Below are positions 1 to 13,630 of a DNA stretch of 64,000 bases, piece after piece. Under the pieces are notes generated by a model. That model was not told where the DNA came from. It searched no databases and saw nothing but the letters and a program-made list of their open reading frames with translations. The first letter of the stretch is position 1. Every line of letters begins with the position of its first letter. The translations under genes were made by a program, and so were the position numbers. Source of the stretch: Centroberyx gerrardi (Eukaryota > Chordata > Actinopteri > Beryciformes > Berycidae); assembly GCF_048128805.1 (NCBI RefSeq), contig NC_136010.1, positions 15,479,980 to 15,543,979 on the forward strand, read 5' to 3'.

Positions 1-1757
1 GGGAGAAAAATCTGGCAAAGCGAGACTTTCGAGCGATATTTCTCCGTAGGTATGTTTATTTTAGCCATTAGCCTTTATGCACGGTTTGTCCTTAAGGGCT
101 TCCATCACCTAGTAGCTTTGCTGTGTGTTTACAAATGTGTTGTGCTGTCTGTCACCCTCTAGTGGTCAGAAAAAATCGCTTTGTGTAGCTTTAAATACCA
201 CAGGTAATAACGTGACCTACCGTTAAGGTTTGCAGGACAGCAGAAGATGTGGATGTCTGTAAATTGACAGCGGAGATTGTAACTCAATGTGTGAGATCCA
301 ATATGACATTATCAGTGTATGGGACTCAATGTGGCATTTAGCCCATAGGCGAGAGGCCATCTCTTAGTCAAAGACGCCCTCTAGACGCCATCTCACAAAG
401 CGACATCTCATTAAGCGTTACCTGACTGAATTTGCCTCGTGATGCCCTCGGCTGCTCCATGGAAAAAATTGCTAAGAAAGCTTTGTGTGACTTTCCCTTA
501 GCCTAACCTGAGCTCAAGAGTTGCGATATAGTTTTGTAGAGTCAGTGTGTAAGACATGAAAAGCAGAGGCAGCCATGTCAAATTCCTGATGTAGTCCAGA
601 CACAACATGTTGTATCCTCCCTCTGTCTGGCTGAATTATCTATTACTGATTATCTATCCAGAACTCAATAAACACAACGCAGTAAGTGTCCTCAGAGTCA
701 AATCTGTATACTAACTGGGGACAAGGAAACACTGTGTGCATTTCCTCTTTGATGCAAGTCTGATGCAGTCCTTTATTTACAGTCACATTTAGGCATTTAG
801 CCAACACTCTTTCTCCTCACTCCTATGACCTGTCAGTTATGGGACGGTGTCTGTAACCACTAGGACATCCTGCTGCCTGCTTCCTCTTTACTAGGCCTAC
901 TAAAGCACTGAGTGCAAAGGCTGAAGAAGTTTAAGCATACTGTACTTACTGTACAACAGGGACCAAAAAAAGTTTCATTGCAGCAATGGTATGCTTGCAT
1001 TATCTTCTTTGCTCCTTGTTGGTCAAAGCAACACAATCAAGTTCCCGCTTCCCACTCCCCAAGCTCCAGTCGTATTATACACTAATCTTTAAAGCAAGGA
1101 GGGAAGTCAAATGGCAGCCAAATTGCTCTCACACAGCATATAATCCTTTGAAAGTTGGACCGTTTCCCTAAAGACGCATTACCTATCAAATTGGATTAGA
1201 AAACATTTCAATTTTATGTAGTTTGAGTTTGTGTGGAGCATCACAGCGTTTATCAGCCTTGTTGAACATGAATTCTATCAATACCTAAACACACTGCCTC
1301 CAAAATACAGAACCTGCATGTACTATACACCTGTCTTTACCCCAGATGGTTTTCTTGGTGAGATGAAAAGGCTTCTGAAACAACTTTTAGACCATGTAGC
1401 ACTAAAACTCTTTGAATGAAACCAAATGAAAAACTTACATACAAAACTCACACACAGCTAATATCATCCCAGACTTCAAAAGTAGGTGACAATGAGGACC
1501 CAAGTGTTACCTGTTGTGATGAAGATATAGCGAGTACAAATTGCACCCCACCATCTCTTAACAGTGGTGTCTTTTATTTCTACTATCGCTTGTAGTTTAG
1601 CCTATGTTAAAGCCAACCACCTGAGTATTCTGTAATCCACCACAATTTTTAAATCTGCACTTAAAGCCCATTTCAGCTCTTGGCTTAGAGTGAAATCAGC
1701 TTTTAAAAAAAATTCGATTTAACCATGTTTTACAAAATGCCTTTGTATGTACGTCTG

Positions 1758-1763
<6 letters not shown>

Positions 1764-1803
<40 letters not shown>
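1764..1803. repeat. (GT)n microsatellite
   Basis: About 20 uninterrupted GT units. Such tracts are abundant throughout this window and typical of fish genomes. Confidence 0.95.
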
Positions 1804-1805
<2 letters not shown>

Positions 1806-3210
1806 GTTATAGTCCTCCATGTGCCGTTTTGGTTAATATATTACTCTCCCACTGGCTTTGGCTGGCGTACTTTGAGCCACAGTCTCCAGATATGAGCATC
1901 ATACAACTGAAAATGTCTCGTCCTTGATTGGGTGGCAGAGGGAGAGGATTAGCTGAACACGGGTCAAGCCAAACACTCAGCCTGACCCGCCTCCTAAAAC
2001 ATTTCAGCACTCTTGTTTTTCACGTAATGAAGCTGCCTGTCAAAGTCAATGAATTAGCAGTGATGGATCCTTGCTGGTGACCCTGAGATATTACCCATGG
2101 GAACGTCGTAAATATTCTCCATTACACTGCTACGGGTTCATACGGCAATAAAAGCTGCATTTTCTGAGCAATAAAATCTGGGGGAAATTTTTTTTCCAAA
2201 TGATATGTACAAGCTGGAAGAAACACAAGGCATACAAAACATGAACTTCTAAACAACTGTATTTGTATCTTCAGATTAGAGATGACACCTCTCCCCCCAC
2301 CTCATCCTTCATTCCAATCAATAATTCACCTTGGAATGTAACCAATGACTTTTGACCTCCTGGCTGGTCATGCAACATGCTACAGCAATCACAATATGAA
2401 GCATTAAGATATTCAGACAGTTTCTGCAGCTTGATACTACAATACATCCTGTTATTCTAATTATACTTCAGACTCTCCAGCCTCTCATGCCCACCACCAC
2501 AGATCCCCAGACAAAAGAACAACAAGAAAAAAAAAGGTTTTAGTTGTCTGTCTGCACAGTACCACAAGGCCAGACACTGGTAAGCCTGCACAGGTAAAGT
2601 GCTGCCTAGAGCCACTTCCATCCAATTAAACTTGTTCCTACCTCGTCTCTCCGTAGGTTGCCCTGCCCAGAGGGGAAAGGTCTGCTCTCCCTGTGAGGGC
2701 TCAGGTGTGTGAAGCCTCACAGACTAACCTTTCTGTCCCTTCCCACTAACTACTGACTTCACTTCTGATATGAGCTTCAACTCTTTGAACCCTTTTCTCC
2801 CCCTGGCCTACTTCTGCTTTGTTCAAACAGACACACAAAGACACAAATTCAGTGTTCATTGGATTGCTGACATGCAGTGTGAATCAGAAGCATCAGAAAT
2901 TGTGAAGTAAACCTTGCAACATTAGTTACAGCAACAGCAGTGCCAATACAAATGACAGCTAATTAATTGCTTTGGCTTGTCTGCCACTACAGTGTATAAT
3001 TCATTTACAGACTAATTCTGGCATTGGATGCTCAAGATTGAGTCTGTGCCAGCAGAGACAAGAGGGAACTGACAAAAGGAGCGATGATCACACTAATAAG
3101 GGATGAAAAGGCATTTCAATATTATTCATGTTATTTCAAGAGGCCACTGATAGTAAGAGAGAGAATACTGAATAAATAAGCATATGCCGAGAAAAGAAGC
3201 CCTTGTTATG

Positions 3211-3243
<33 letters not shown>
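3211..3243. repeat. (CTA)n trinucleotide microsatellite
   Basis: Eleven consecutive CTA units, then a short imperfect ATG/ATC continuation. It produces the poly-leucine run in a spurious plus-strand reading frame. Confidence 0.95.
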
Positions 3244-3399
3244 ATGATGATTCATCACTTATCTCAACACTTATCAAACTTATCAAAACACTATTCACTT
3301 ATCAAAACGCTATTACAACATGCTTTTAAAGATGAGCAGGTCGGGGCCCGAATAGAAAAAGCTCCGTCACCCTTTTAGTCTTCAGCCTCGACTGTGGAA

Positions 3400-3660
3400 C
3401 GACCAGAAAAGCTCTGCCCGAGGATTTCAGGCTCATAAAGGGTTAAAAGCTCAGAAATGTAGCTTGGCGCTAATCCAAGCTGTGTTAAAGGCGACCGATA
3501 CAATTTTAAAAACAATCATAAATTGCACTGGTAGCCAATGAAGTGAAGCTAATATGGTAACATGCTGTCTCTTCTTGGTTGCTGTCAGGAGTCTGTCTGC
3601 AGCATACTGGACTAACTGTAATCTGGATATACTCTGGTTAGGTGCAACAGGTGTACAGGG
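3400..3660. repeat. Possible dispersed repeat fragment, class unknown
   Basis: The text (an 'agccaatgaagtgaagctaa' segment followed by 'ctgcagcatactggac') resembles a repeat I know as widespread in teleost genomes, but I cannot assign the class or find terminal repeats. It ends close to the SINE-like remnant that begins near 3,738. A RepeatMasker or self-genome search would decide. Confidence 0.3.
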
Positions 3661-3737
3661 AGGTGCAAAAGTAAATGTGTGATGAAATCAAAGCATGGAT
3701 CACAGATTCGAGGACATTAAAACAATTAAAACAATTA

Positions 3738-3893
3738 AAACAACTCAGTGGGCTGCAACGCATGTCACAACGCTCGCAGTGTTGGGGGTTTGAGTCTCAT
3801 GACCTTTGTCTCATGTCATCCTTACTTTCTCTTCCATCTTTCCTTTTGCTCCCCATTGTGTACTATCCCGTAGTCTGTAATAATCTTTAAAGA
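3738..3893 (+). mobile_element. tRNA-derived SINE remnant
   Basis: The head has a pol III B-box-like segment (gggtttgagtctc, close to GGTTCGANTCC). The tail has the pyrimidine-rich 'atgacctttgtctcatgtca' stretch, followed by C/T-rich DNA that fits the common teleost tRNA-SINE pattern. It is preceded by a short (ttaaaacaa)n-like tandem. The A box is not clear and the 3' end is degraded, so this is an old copy. The assignment rests on remembered SINE text, not an alignment. Confidence 0.5.
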
Positions 3894-4385
3894 AGCAACT
3901 GGGTAAGAGATGAAAAGAGATGAAAACCTGTCATTTCAAACTCAGCTGGACGGGGAACCAATTGTGTTTGTCAGCTATTTAGAATTAGAAACACTTGCAA
4001 AGATGAAAACATTTGCTCATTTACAGATGTAAACCAATTTGTGAGCTCAATTAAGAGTAAAATACAATCCAACATCAGAAATAAGGCACAACAGGTGAAG
4101 GTCATCATTAGATGGCCAGAATGCGGGAACAGTCCCAGCTGAGGGATTAAGCTTCAGTGGCAGAGTGCATCTGACCTGGCCGTTAATGTGGGACTAATGT
4201 GGACATGTGTAGAAACACACAGCATAGTGTGGACTTTCTCATTTATGCATCGGTCAGTTGAGGACGAGGAGCCTCATCTGACCCATATTCAACATGTTCA
4301 TGGCAAATTACTGCTCTAAGATGCATACCTAAATGTATATCTGTAGCTATGTGTGTATATTGTATGTGTGTGTATTTTAGTATTC

Positions 4386-4402
4386 GCACACACGCACGCA
4401 CG

Positions 4403-4461
<59 letters not shown>
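4386..4461. repeat. (CA)n microsatellite with CG interruptions
   Basis: Alternating purine-pyrimidine tract of about 76 bp. The first part alternates CA with cgca units, and the rest is pure CA. Such a tract can adopt Z-DNA. Confidence 0.95.
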
Positions 4462-4464
<3 letters not shown>

Positions 4465-6231
4465 TTCTAAAGCACCTATAAACACATTGCATTGTAACCT
4501 GCAGGATCTAGAGCATAGATAAGCCATGTTTATTGGCTTATATGAAATGAAATGCCTGCCACAATGAAATTATATAGTATATACTGTATAAATGTATAAA
4601 AACTGCATATATGCTATACAAGTTCAACCTTAAAGGTCCTCCCATTAGATTTTCCAGAAATTAATGTGTTTGTCTGCCACATAATGAATATTTTAATTGT
4701 TTCACTGATTGGCTCAAGGGTGCTGCATCATGTGTGAGGGACAGCTTTTTTTTTTTTTTACTGTGGATTAATTTATTACCTTCATGATGATACCTGATGG
4801 CAATAATAAACCTCTCAAAGCCTGATGACATGCTTGTTTGAGTTTTGCTGAACAAGAGGGTTACATTGCCTTGAAGTCTTGGATGCAAATCGACAAGCTT
4901 GTTACAGATTGTTAGCTCAATGAAAAAGACAAGAAAAGAAAAAGGGTTAAGTAGACAGAGAGCTGCAGTTTGATGTGAACTCTACTGAGAGGGGTCTCTC
5001 CTTGATGAAGTGAGGCATGAGAGGTATCATGGACGTTTCTACTCAACCAGCATACAGCTATCCAGAACAGCAAACACAGAGAACCTTGTATCAATACTCA
5101 ACCACACTAACTTGGCCCAGAGAGGAGCTGAGAGAACGAATAAGCTTTACTGTCTTGGTGCTTATGGTGCTTAGTGCTTATAAATTAGCATATTCAGTGC
5201 TTGCGGTTAAGGCCATAAAAAGTTATTAAACCAAGAATTTAAAATTATAAATGAGCTGTCAGGACAAACTGTTGCAGACAGTGTGAATGTGGCATACAGA
5301 GTTCATTAGCTAGAGCCGGGCTCTGGGCTGTTTTTGTGTCAAACTTTGACATTTAGGGAGTGGGATGTTACGCAGCAGATATCCTGCCATTCAACCCAAT
5401 GCCTAATTGCTGCACCAGACCAGATTTGTATTTTTTTTGGGGGGGAAGTTAATATTCCAAGTGGTTCATTACCATGTCTGGGTGACATCTCTTTGTCAAG
5501 TTAATGATCTGTCAAAAAAAAAAAACCCCACGCTAACAGGAAATAAATTAATCTGCAGTAGAATGTAAAAATCTAAATGTCTAACAAACAATGTCTGTCC
5601 CAAATGAATCTGCTTCCCTTTTCCTAACATGTGTGTAAGCAAACAAACAAAACAAATATCTTTGAATAAACTGTGGATAAAAACCAGACCCATGAAGGAC
5701 TAGAAGGCAGAGAAGTTTGCGTGACATACACAAACATTCGCCCAGTAAACAGTTCTGGTTCACCAGCATCAAGCTATTTGTCTGCCAGTAAGGGATAATC
5801 CTTCTGTCCACATCCCAGTTGTAGTCCCAGGACAAACAGACTCGACTTGAAGGTAAGTTGTGGTCAGAAAGATGACATCACTGCAGAATTAGGCCTACAA
5901 GGTTTGAAAATGTTTACGACGACTATTTATTTCAATGGACATAAACAACAAATGATGAATGAAACACTGGGAGCGCAGTAGGATGATGCTCTGACTGTGA
6001 CTTGACCAAAGCATGCAGATGAAAGGCAGTGGGCGGAGCAGATTGTACCCTTGATGTGACATGGCTATTACAAAATGGACAGTTTATACCGGCTTTTAAA
6101 AGCTTAGCAGAACGTAGGCTCAAGGGGATTATCCAGGCAGCTGCTGGAGGCCACAGAGGAAGGCAGAAATTAACCTCTGCATGTGAGAGAACTCTAACAC
6201 TCAGCTGCACGACAACCTCGCAATTACCTCG

Positions 6232-6278
6232 ACACACACCACACACATACACACACACACACACACGCACACACACGC
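6232..6278. repeat. Imperfect (CA)n microsatellite
   Basis: CA repeat interrupted by single TA, CC and CG steps over about 47 bp. Confidence 0.9.
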
Positions 6279-7282
6279 AACATGTACTTCATTCATTCTC
6301 ACCTTGCCTGCTGCAACTGAGGAGTAAAAGATAATTCTGTGGAGTCTTTTGTTTAACCCGAATCGGTCTCTTGGGCATCCTGGGCTTTGTCCTCAGCCCA
6401 TTGGCCACCTGGAAGTCTTTTTGCCTCTCAGAGCTTTGTCCTAATCAACAAGGGTGACACTGAAATGTGGTCCAGTCTGCCAAAAACGGATCTACTATGT
6501 GAAACTTGCCATCAACACAGATTCATTGCTGAGTAAAATGTAACAACAACCTCTCACAGCAATGAGGAGAGTGAAGGAATGATGCTGCACTTTCTGCAAA
6601 GGGAAATTCAGTGTTATTTGGTGAATTATGTTGAAAAATAATAAACGCTTACAACTTAGGTCTCCACAGTCAGACCCATTCAATGTGTGTGCATGGTACT
6701 GAATTTCAGATGCAAATGCAGAGCAACTGCATCCCCTGGATTCTCTTCTGAGAGTTTGTTTTCTTTCTTTCTTTCTTTTTTTTTTACAGTTTTAACAGTA
6801 TGATGTCTTTATAAAAAGTGTGTCACAGTAGTGGAAATCGAGCTCTTAAAATACCACACTACACTAATCTTCCAAGTGTACTGTCATTGTAATAAAATGA
6901 ACCATTGCCTTTCATATTTTTGGGAGAGGTATACTGCACTATATAAAACACTGTCCGGTTAAACTTTCACTGTACTCTTGACAACCGGTCTGTCCCAGAT
7001 GATATTACCGCCTCTTGTCGTCTGAATTACAGCTACTGACGGACTCGCAGGGATTAGTGGAACCAGAGGCTGCTTGATATGCTGGCTGACTCTTCCAGAC
7101 TGGACTAAGATGTGTGGGGTCACTCATAGTCCAGGCTCAAGGCCCTACTTTTAATTTGCAGTAATGCTCTGCCTGGCACACAGATGTACTCCGTTCTCCT
7201 TCACTCTTTCTTTTCTCTCTCTCTCTTTCTCTCGCCTCTCTCTAAAATATTACTTGACATTGTTCTCACGTCTCCTCTAGAA

Positions 7283-7285
<3 letters not shown>

Positions 7286-7323
<38 letters not shown>
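7286..7323. repeat. (GT)n microsatellite
   Basis: About 19 uninterrupted GT units, following a CT-rich stretch at 7,200-7,240. Confidence 0.95.
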
Positions 7324-7324
<1 letters not shown>

Positions 7325-7849
7325 ACTCTGCGAGCCCCTGCATGCCATTCCCCTGTGTGTTAGCACATAACTCTGGCTTTCTCACTGTGACTGATTCTTA
7401 CTTTGGCCACGTAGCAGAATGACATTGAAAGAGTCAAAAATAAATCTGCAGTGTCCTTAGTGTTCAAGTGCCTTGAAGATGAAAATGAAGATGAAGAGAA
7501 GACAAGGTAGGAAGTTGGTTTCTCGAAAGCAGCTTGATAAGAAATATATCTTTTTCTTTAGGGAGACTGGCTAGCTTTCTCTCCAATGCTGATAAATTAG
7601 TTGTTTTGACAGCGCACAGTAAAGAGAAATAGGACATGAGGAGAGAAACTTGTGAGCCAGGATGTGATTGCTTGCAGCAGGAACTTCATGGTATGCAATC
7701 ACGATGGTTGTATAGGTTAGATACAGGTGATGTCGCCAACACCACATCACTGGTCCCAGGACAAACAGCATATGCACAAACCTGAACTTCAGAGCATCCA
7801 TCAACTTATTAATGGATCTCATCATGGAGGAGGAGGACACGCTTGGTCC

Positions 7850-8366
7850 AATGGTGGAAAACATACTCAAATCCTTTACTTAAGTAGCAATACCATAATG
7901 GAAAAATATTTCATTAAAAGTAAACGACCTGCATTCAAAGGTTTACTTAGGTAAAAGTATAGAAGTATTAGCAGTAAAATGTACTGAAGTATCAAAAGTA
8001 AAAGCACTCATTCTGAAGAATGCTCCCTTTCAGAGTGCTAAATTATTGATGCATTAACCTGTAAGAAGTATTTTAATATTGTTGGTGGTCCAGGTGGTGC
8101 GAGGTCTAACTGCTCCATATACTGTTGGATAGTTTAAACTCTAACAATGCAACAATGCATATTGTATGAGCTTTTTGTATGTTTTGCATGTAAAACCTTA
8201 TTCTGCAAAGTAACTAGTAACCTCAGCCATCAGATAAATATAGTGGAGTAAAAAGTATAATAAAGTAAAGTAAATATTTCCCTCTGAAGTGTAGTGTGGT
8301 AAAAGTATAAAGTCTCGCAAAATGGAAATACTCAAGTAAATGTACTTAGTTACTTTCCACCTCTGG
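7850..8366. mobile_element. Non-autonomous hAT-type MITE (517 bp)
   Basis: The left end reads atggtggaaa...ctcaaa...tacttaagta. The reverse complement of the right end reads ccagaggtggaaagtaact...tacttgagta, so the two ends are inverted copies of the ggtggaaa terminus found in very common teleost hAT-derived MITEs. Flanking octamers cttggtcc (7,842-7,849) and ctaggtca (8,367-8,374) match at 6 of 8 positions, consistent with an aged 8-bp hAT target duplication. The interior is rich in 'aaaagta' motifs and has no coding capacity. Confidence 0.75.
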
Positions 8367-8704
8367 CTAGGTCACAAGGGCTGTGAGCAAGTGAAAAATT
8401 GCTGAAATTACAGCCAAATCAGGCAGAGTGTTTCCAGATGTTCTGCATAACGTTTTACATTTAAACTAAACAGAACGTTCTTGCCTCTGAAATCAACACG
8501 TTCTCCTAAGAGAATAGCGCGAGTTATTGGTGAAAATTGGCAGGGGACTGACATTCCCTGTATAACTCAGCTGATAATTAAGCCGTTCTGTTCCTGTGCT
8601 TGTTTGCACATTAGCAAGTCGAGGGAAGCCGAGACGGGGTGAGAGGTTGCATTGTGGTAAGCAGTCAGCAGTCACAGACCTGTTGAGGCAGTTTGACACC
8701 TAGG

Positions 8705-8792
8705 GACCATACATATATACTGTATATATATTTGGTTATATATATACAGTATATAATATACAGTATAAAGGTATATCCTGTATATACACAAC
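8705..8792. repeat. AT-rich palindromic cluster
   Basis: Repeated tatatacagtata/tatactgtatata units occur in both orientations, forming several small overlapping inverted repeats. This looks like simple AT-rich cruciform-prone DNA; nothing suggests a gene. Confidence 0.7.
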
Positions 8793-9574
8793 CAAAGATT
8801 TGGAAGTGGCTTAACTATACAAATGCAACATTATACATTTATGTATTCATTTTAAAATTATAGGTTGAGTTCACAAGATTTTTCATTGTCATTGCATGCA
8901 TTATGAATAAAGAGGAAAGCAGCCTGGCCTCCACCCAAATACCTTTATAACCTGAATTGCTCCATCCACTCCGTCCATTGTGATTTTACGTTCTCTCCCT
9001 GCTGCTTGACCCACAAAGTGGAGTGGAGAAAGAATGGCCGCTGGTACAAACAGCTGCACAGCCTAACCTGCAATAATGAGCTCAGACTGCAGAGGAGACA
9101 TAGCCTACCCACCGGAGTATTCATATGCTTGGGTGGTTAATTGGCTTGTGTCCTACATGTCCTCCTGCATCACCATCGTAAATAATATAATTATAAATGA
9201 CAGTAAATTTGTGAAATACAACATATTATCACTTCAGTTGAAGGATTATATGCTTCTCTATGGGTTGAGAAAATTCTACAACCCATGGGCTTATAAAACC
9301 TTTTCAAAAGTAATATATAAACTCAAAATTGCATGGTGGTTAAGCTAAAAACAAGGTGTGTCTCTTAGGGTGTGTCGTTTCTGAAAAGTTGAAATTTTGG
9401 AGATACAAGATTTTCACCTGACAACAGCAAGTAATATTGGATTCACCTGGCTGACAAATATTAAATGGCATTGTGTAATATCATAGTATTACCTATCCTG
9501 TAAATATGGAGATTTGGGGTAACAAGATGATAGTGACAGACACACACAACCCACCAATAGTCCTCTCAGGTTTT

Positions 9575-9576
<2 letters not shown>

Positions 9577-9620
<44 letters not shown>
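9577..9620. repeat. (CA)n microsatellite
   Basis: About 22 uninterrupted CA units. Confidence 0.95.
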
Positions 9621-9623
<3 letters not shown>

Positions 9624-12179
9624 ACAGTTAAAGCTGCAGAGGCCTCCGGGGTTGAAAGTGAGAGTGATCTGGTAGACAGGCAGCTTACAGTGTGTTTCAG
9701 ATGACAACACACACCGTTTGGCCGAATGAGACAGAGGAGAAGGCTGTTCTGTGCCTGCTGTTTATCTCTAGTCTGCTCTTCATGAAGCTTTGAAGGTTTC
9801 CCATTGCTCAGTTGAGCAGAATACAGACAAACATTTAACAATGCTACACAAGTACAAGAAGGCAATGGCAGTGTTGCTTGGAAATTATCCTATGTGCTTT
9901 GTGAGTTTCAACAAAATTACACAAGTCCGTTCCTTTCTCTAGATGACTCACAGCATCATTGAAAGACAATAAACATTTTCATCTATAAGCAGCATATCAA
10001 TCAAGTCTGCAACAGAATTGTTCAGGGATTCCTGCAAAAAAACGTTAAGTGAAAATATGTTTCCAGAAACTCAAGACAGAAAAAGAGTAAATACCAACTG
10101 TGTTGAAAACAGAGAATGGCTTTGGTGGTTTGCTGATAATCCTCTGTTTGTTAGTCCTAATCCAGGCCCTCTAGTCCCCAAAGACCTACATATGTTAAAA
10201 AGATTAGTGTTCTTCCCTTTGGGTTTAGTTGGTACTAAAGTGCAGCAGGACAGCAGAGGGCAGATATTCGGGGCAGGAGCTACTGCAGGTTTTAACTGTA
10301 GCTACTGCATGCACAGACAAATGAAGTGCAACTCCAAAAAAGAGAGATTCCTGAAAACAATAAACATTGTTGATAAGTTTTGTAACATCAGTGTTGGTGA
10401 CATTTCAACCTTACAGTATGGCACTCAAAAGTAGGATTGGGGATGCAAATATCTAAAGAAAGCATTATGTTGAGTGCAATTAGATGAAACAAGAGTATAT
10501 CAATAGTATATGGTATGTCAAAGTATATCATAATATATCAACTACATTTGTCAAAATGCAATCAGTGGCGTCCAAGATATTGTGCGTGACATACAGACAA
10601 TTAAATGTTGTAGCGCCCCCTTAAGGGCAACAGTGCAATTTTTAAAATGCAGAAACATCATTTTTGGCATTTTTGCCTCCAAATATTATAATACAGCAGT
10701 AGGTGAGGGTGTTGATAACAGACTGAAACACGACAGCGGATGCTTCACTTGTTGGATATACAGACTAAAATGACAACACTGAAGCTCAAAGCATGAGTTT
10801 TTCACAGCGTCACTGGAAAGCAGTGGGCGAGGAACTCGGTCGACAGAAAACCACGTCACCACATCAGACCTCCAAACCAGAATCAAGGGTGCATGCTCTA
10901 AATCTAATTTGCCAATAATAAACGTGCCCTCAGCTTATTTGTTGGAGCAAAAACGAGGAGAAGCAGGGGAGAAACAGCATAGTCTTTGTGATGACTCATG
11001 TGTACTTTTTGGATGAAAACAAATCCCACCCCAAGGCCAGACAGCCAGTCTGTATTATGCAAGCTTTCCCCAAACCTGAACATCAAAACATCCACAACAA
11101 GCAGCACTTGGGGGTGTGTGACATTCCCTCTAAGGTCGACAGGGTAATTTACCACATGAGGAAAAGCAAAGAGATCCTCGGCCTCAACTAGCTCACTTTC
11201 TCTCTCTCTCTTTTTCTCTCCCTTCCTCTTTTTCTCTCTTTCTCTCTCTCCTCTCTGTTTCTGATATGCAGTTCGATGCCCTGGCATGGATGGACAACCA
11301 TACAATGACCACCAATGCAGATAAAGGAAGGAAAGCCAGTCTGGCCAGTGTGTGAGTCAAAGCAAAGAAAGAGGGTTTCTGTAGATGCATGTAAAGGATG
11401 TGACCAAATTGAGAAAAAGAGAAAGAAGGAGTAAGTGATGATATAGATGAGGAGACAGAGACAGGGAAGACGAGAAAAACACGCATATATTCCAATCGGC
11501 TCGCCATATTGAGCCGTGACATAACGAGAACAACATCAGTCATGGTCTTCATTGCTGAAAACATCCTGGTCATGTAATCTTAGTTAAGCTGTTTATAGAT
11601 GGATTAGATTTCTAAAAACAGTTCTTAGGCACAACAGTCCATCAACAACCGCAGGATCTTAGTCAACTGCACCCAATTTGTGTTAAATCTCTAGGTCTCA
11701 GCACCTGTTTTGCATACTCATAAGAGGCAAAAGAACAAGGGATGGTGGGAGGAAACATGTTGGGAGTAGCTGACACATCAGTGCGTCTGTGTTTCTTCAG
11801 CAGTTAAGTGTAGTTGTCACACAAACTCGGTCCTCTGGGCGTGGCTGCCTGATATCACCAACTCTCAAAACCTCACACTGCTTCTGCTAGTTACAGTATT
11901 ACGCAGTGAAGATACTGATCCAGCGACTTTTCCAGCTTCGATCACGCCACGCTGATCATCATCATCATCATCTAGCCGCACAGCTAATCAGAGAGGAATC
12001 CCCAGCTGATAGAGACTGGAGCCGGACAGGAACTTTGTGCTACTGTTACCACTCTGATGTTCCCTCTTCTCTGCATCCCCTGGAGCAGGAAAAATGACCA
12101 AATATAAACACTGATGGCTCCTATAGGGAAATATTCACCTTCCTGGGATGGTGCCAGGTTACATAGTAGGTTATATATA

Positions 12180-12525
12180 CACTACCAGTCAAAAGTATGT
12201 TTTTCATTATCTTAAAGCCATATTGATCTAAAGGCTTATGCTTAAATGCTTTAAATTTGTTTCTTAGACAAATATAAATAGTGAAGTTGATCCTATGTAT
12301 GAATTTCTTTCCAAAGCCTTTGCCTTTCCATCAAGGCAAAGGACGGCTACTTTAAAGAATCTAAAATATAAGATAGTTTTGATTTGTTTAACACTTTTAT
12401 TTGGTCACTGCATAATTCCATTTGTGTTATTTCATAGTTTTGATGTCTTTGCTATTATTTTAAAATGCGGAAAATAGTAAAAAATTAAGAAAAATGTGGT
12501 GTGTCCAAACTTTTGACTGGGAGTG
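12180..12525. mobile_element. Tc1/mariner-type MITE (346 bp)
   Basis: The left end (cactaccagtcaaaagta) and the right end (acttttgactgggagtg) are inverted copies of the widespread fish Tc1-like terminus containing 'cagtcaaaag'. A TA dinucleotide lies immediately outside each end (12,178-12,179 and 12,526-12,527), as expected for Tc1/mariner target duplication. The interior is AT-rich and has no transposase coding. An imperfect internal inverted repeat (caaagcctttgcctttcc...ggcaaagg) lies near 12,312-12,345. Confidence 0.8.
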
Positions 12526-13598
12526 TAGGTACTGATGCTCTCAAAACTGGTTGCACAGTGAACTTTATGTTTCTTTTTGCTTAATCCACCCTCCTGTTTC
12601 TCTGCTCCTCTCCCCTCCTACTGCAATATCACAGCTCTCCCTTGTGGAACAATGATGAAACATGGTATAACTTATTGAGCAACTGGAAGAGGATTTAAGT
12701 TTGTTTGAACACTAACAATAGAAAATCTGTGTCATGGAAAAGAGCGCTCGTGTGCCCGATGCTTCCCATTACCTCTGAAGACAGACTGAGTGATGCGACT
12801 AGACTGTGAGCTGGCTGTGAGAGGGAAAGTGATGAGGAAGAAGGGATTAGACCACGCTATATTTCATAATCTCCAATCTAAGAAGACTTTGTGGGAGAGA
12901 AAGTATCAGATGTTTTAGCTCAGCGGCGGGATTAGAGTATAAGGCTCTATCTGTGTGGTTCTCTGTCTCTCTTTTCCCCCCTTCTCTTTCTCCGTTTTGC
13001 TCGCTCTGTTTCCGGGTCTCCAAGTGTCGGCCTTTGCAATGTGATTATGGTCTAAAGCCATCAAAGCCTCAGTAATTCGGTTTGCTGTGAACTGACTCAG
13101 AGAGAGAGGGGTGTTACAGGGGAATACCAGTAAGATATTTCCAGACACTAGGATAGCTTATTTTGTGTTAGTGCTTCCTCTTTCCTGTTTCCCATAGCCA
13201 GAAATTGACTTGTATACTGACTTAGAAAATAGATAGGAATACAAGATGATTTTGGGGAATCAGGGTTCATTTTTCCTTGGTTAGGAACTGATAGCAGTGC
13301 CATTAAATAAGGTTTACTTGGAAGTATAGGTTCAGGCTCATGCAGTGTTTCAGGATCTTCTCTAGGCGACATGTCAGTAAGATTTCACACTCTTGTTTCT
13401 CAGTTCTTAGCTGTGGGCGATAGAAGTGTATACAGACTGAACTGTCTTGGTCCAGAAAAATAACACGTGGATTCTTTAATTGAGTGGTATTCCCCTTTAA
13501 CACTGAAATGATCAGGACCAGGAGGAGGCTACAAGGCTCGTGATTGCATCAACAGATAAGAGTGACTTTCAATCAATATAAAGCACAACATTACAGCC

Positions 13599-13630
13599 TA
13601 CATGATGTTACATGATGTTACATCATGTAG
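13599..13630. repeat. Short inverted repeat
   Basis: The arms ctacatgatgt and acatcatgtag flank a short spacer that contains a further catgatgtt copy. Together they give one direct repeat and one inverted repeat in 32 bp. No function is evident. Confidence 0.7.

Larger units (their letters stand above)
1..7849. other. Non-coding stretch, intergenic or intronic
   Basis: I see no exon-like segment here on either strand: no reading frame resembles a known family and none is flanked by plausible splice signals. The stretch is moderately AT-rich and interrupted by microsatellites and a SINE-like remnant, listed separately. If the minus-strand exon proposed at 21.2 kb is real, this DNA could lie inside that gene's first intron; that is inference only. 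Confidence 0.6.
8367..12177. other. Non-coding stretch
   Basis: There is no recognisable exon. The longest reading frame (10,018-10,434, 138 codons) lacks any family resemblance, splice context or paralogue in the window, and I treat it as chance. CT/GA-rich low complexity occurs at 11,195-11,260 and a short (ATC)n run near 11,957. Confidence 0.6.

Noticed and set aside
10018-10434. 138-codon open reading frame on the plus strand
   Set aside because: It has no recognisable domain, no splice or promoter context and sits in AT-rich DNA; its composition looks like a chance open frame.
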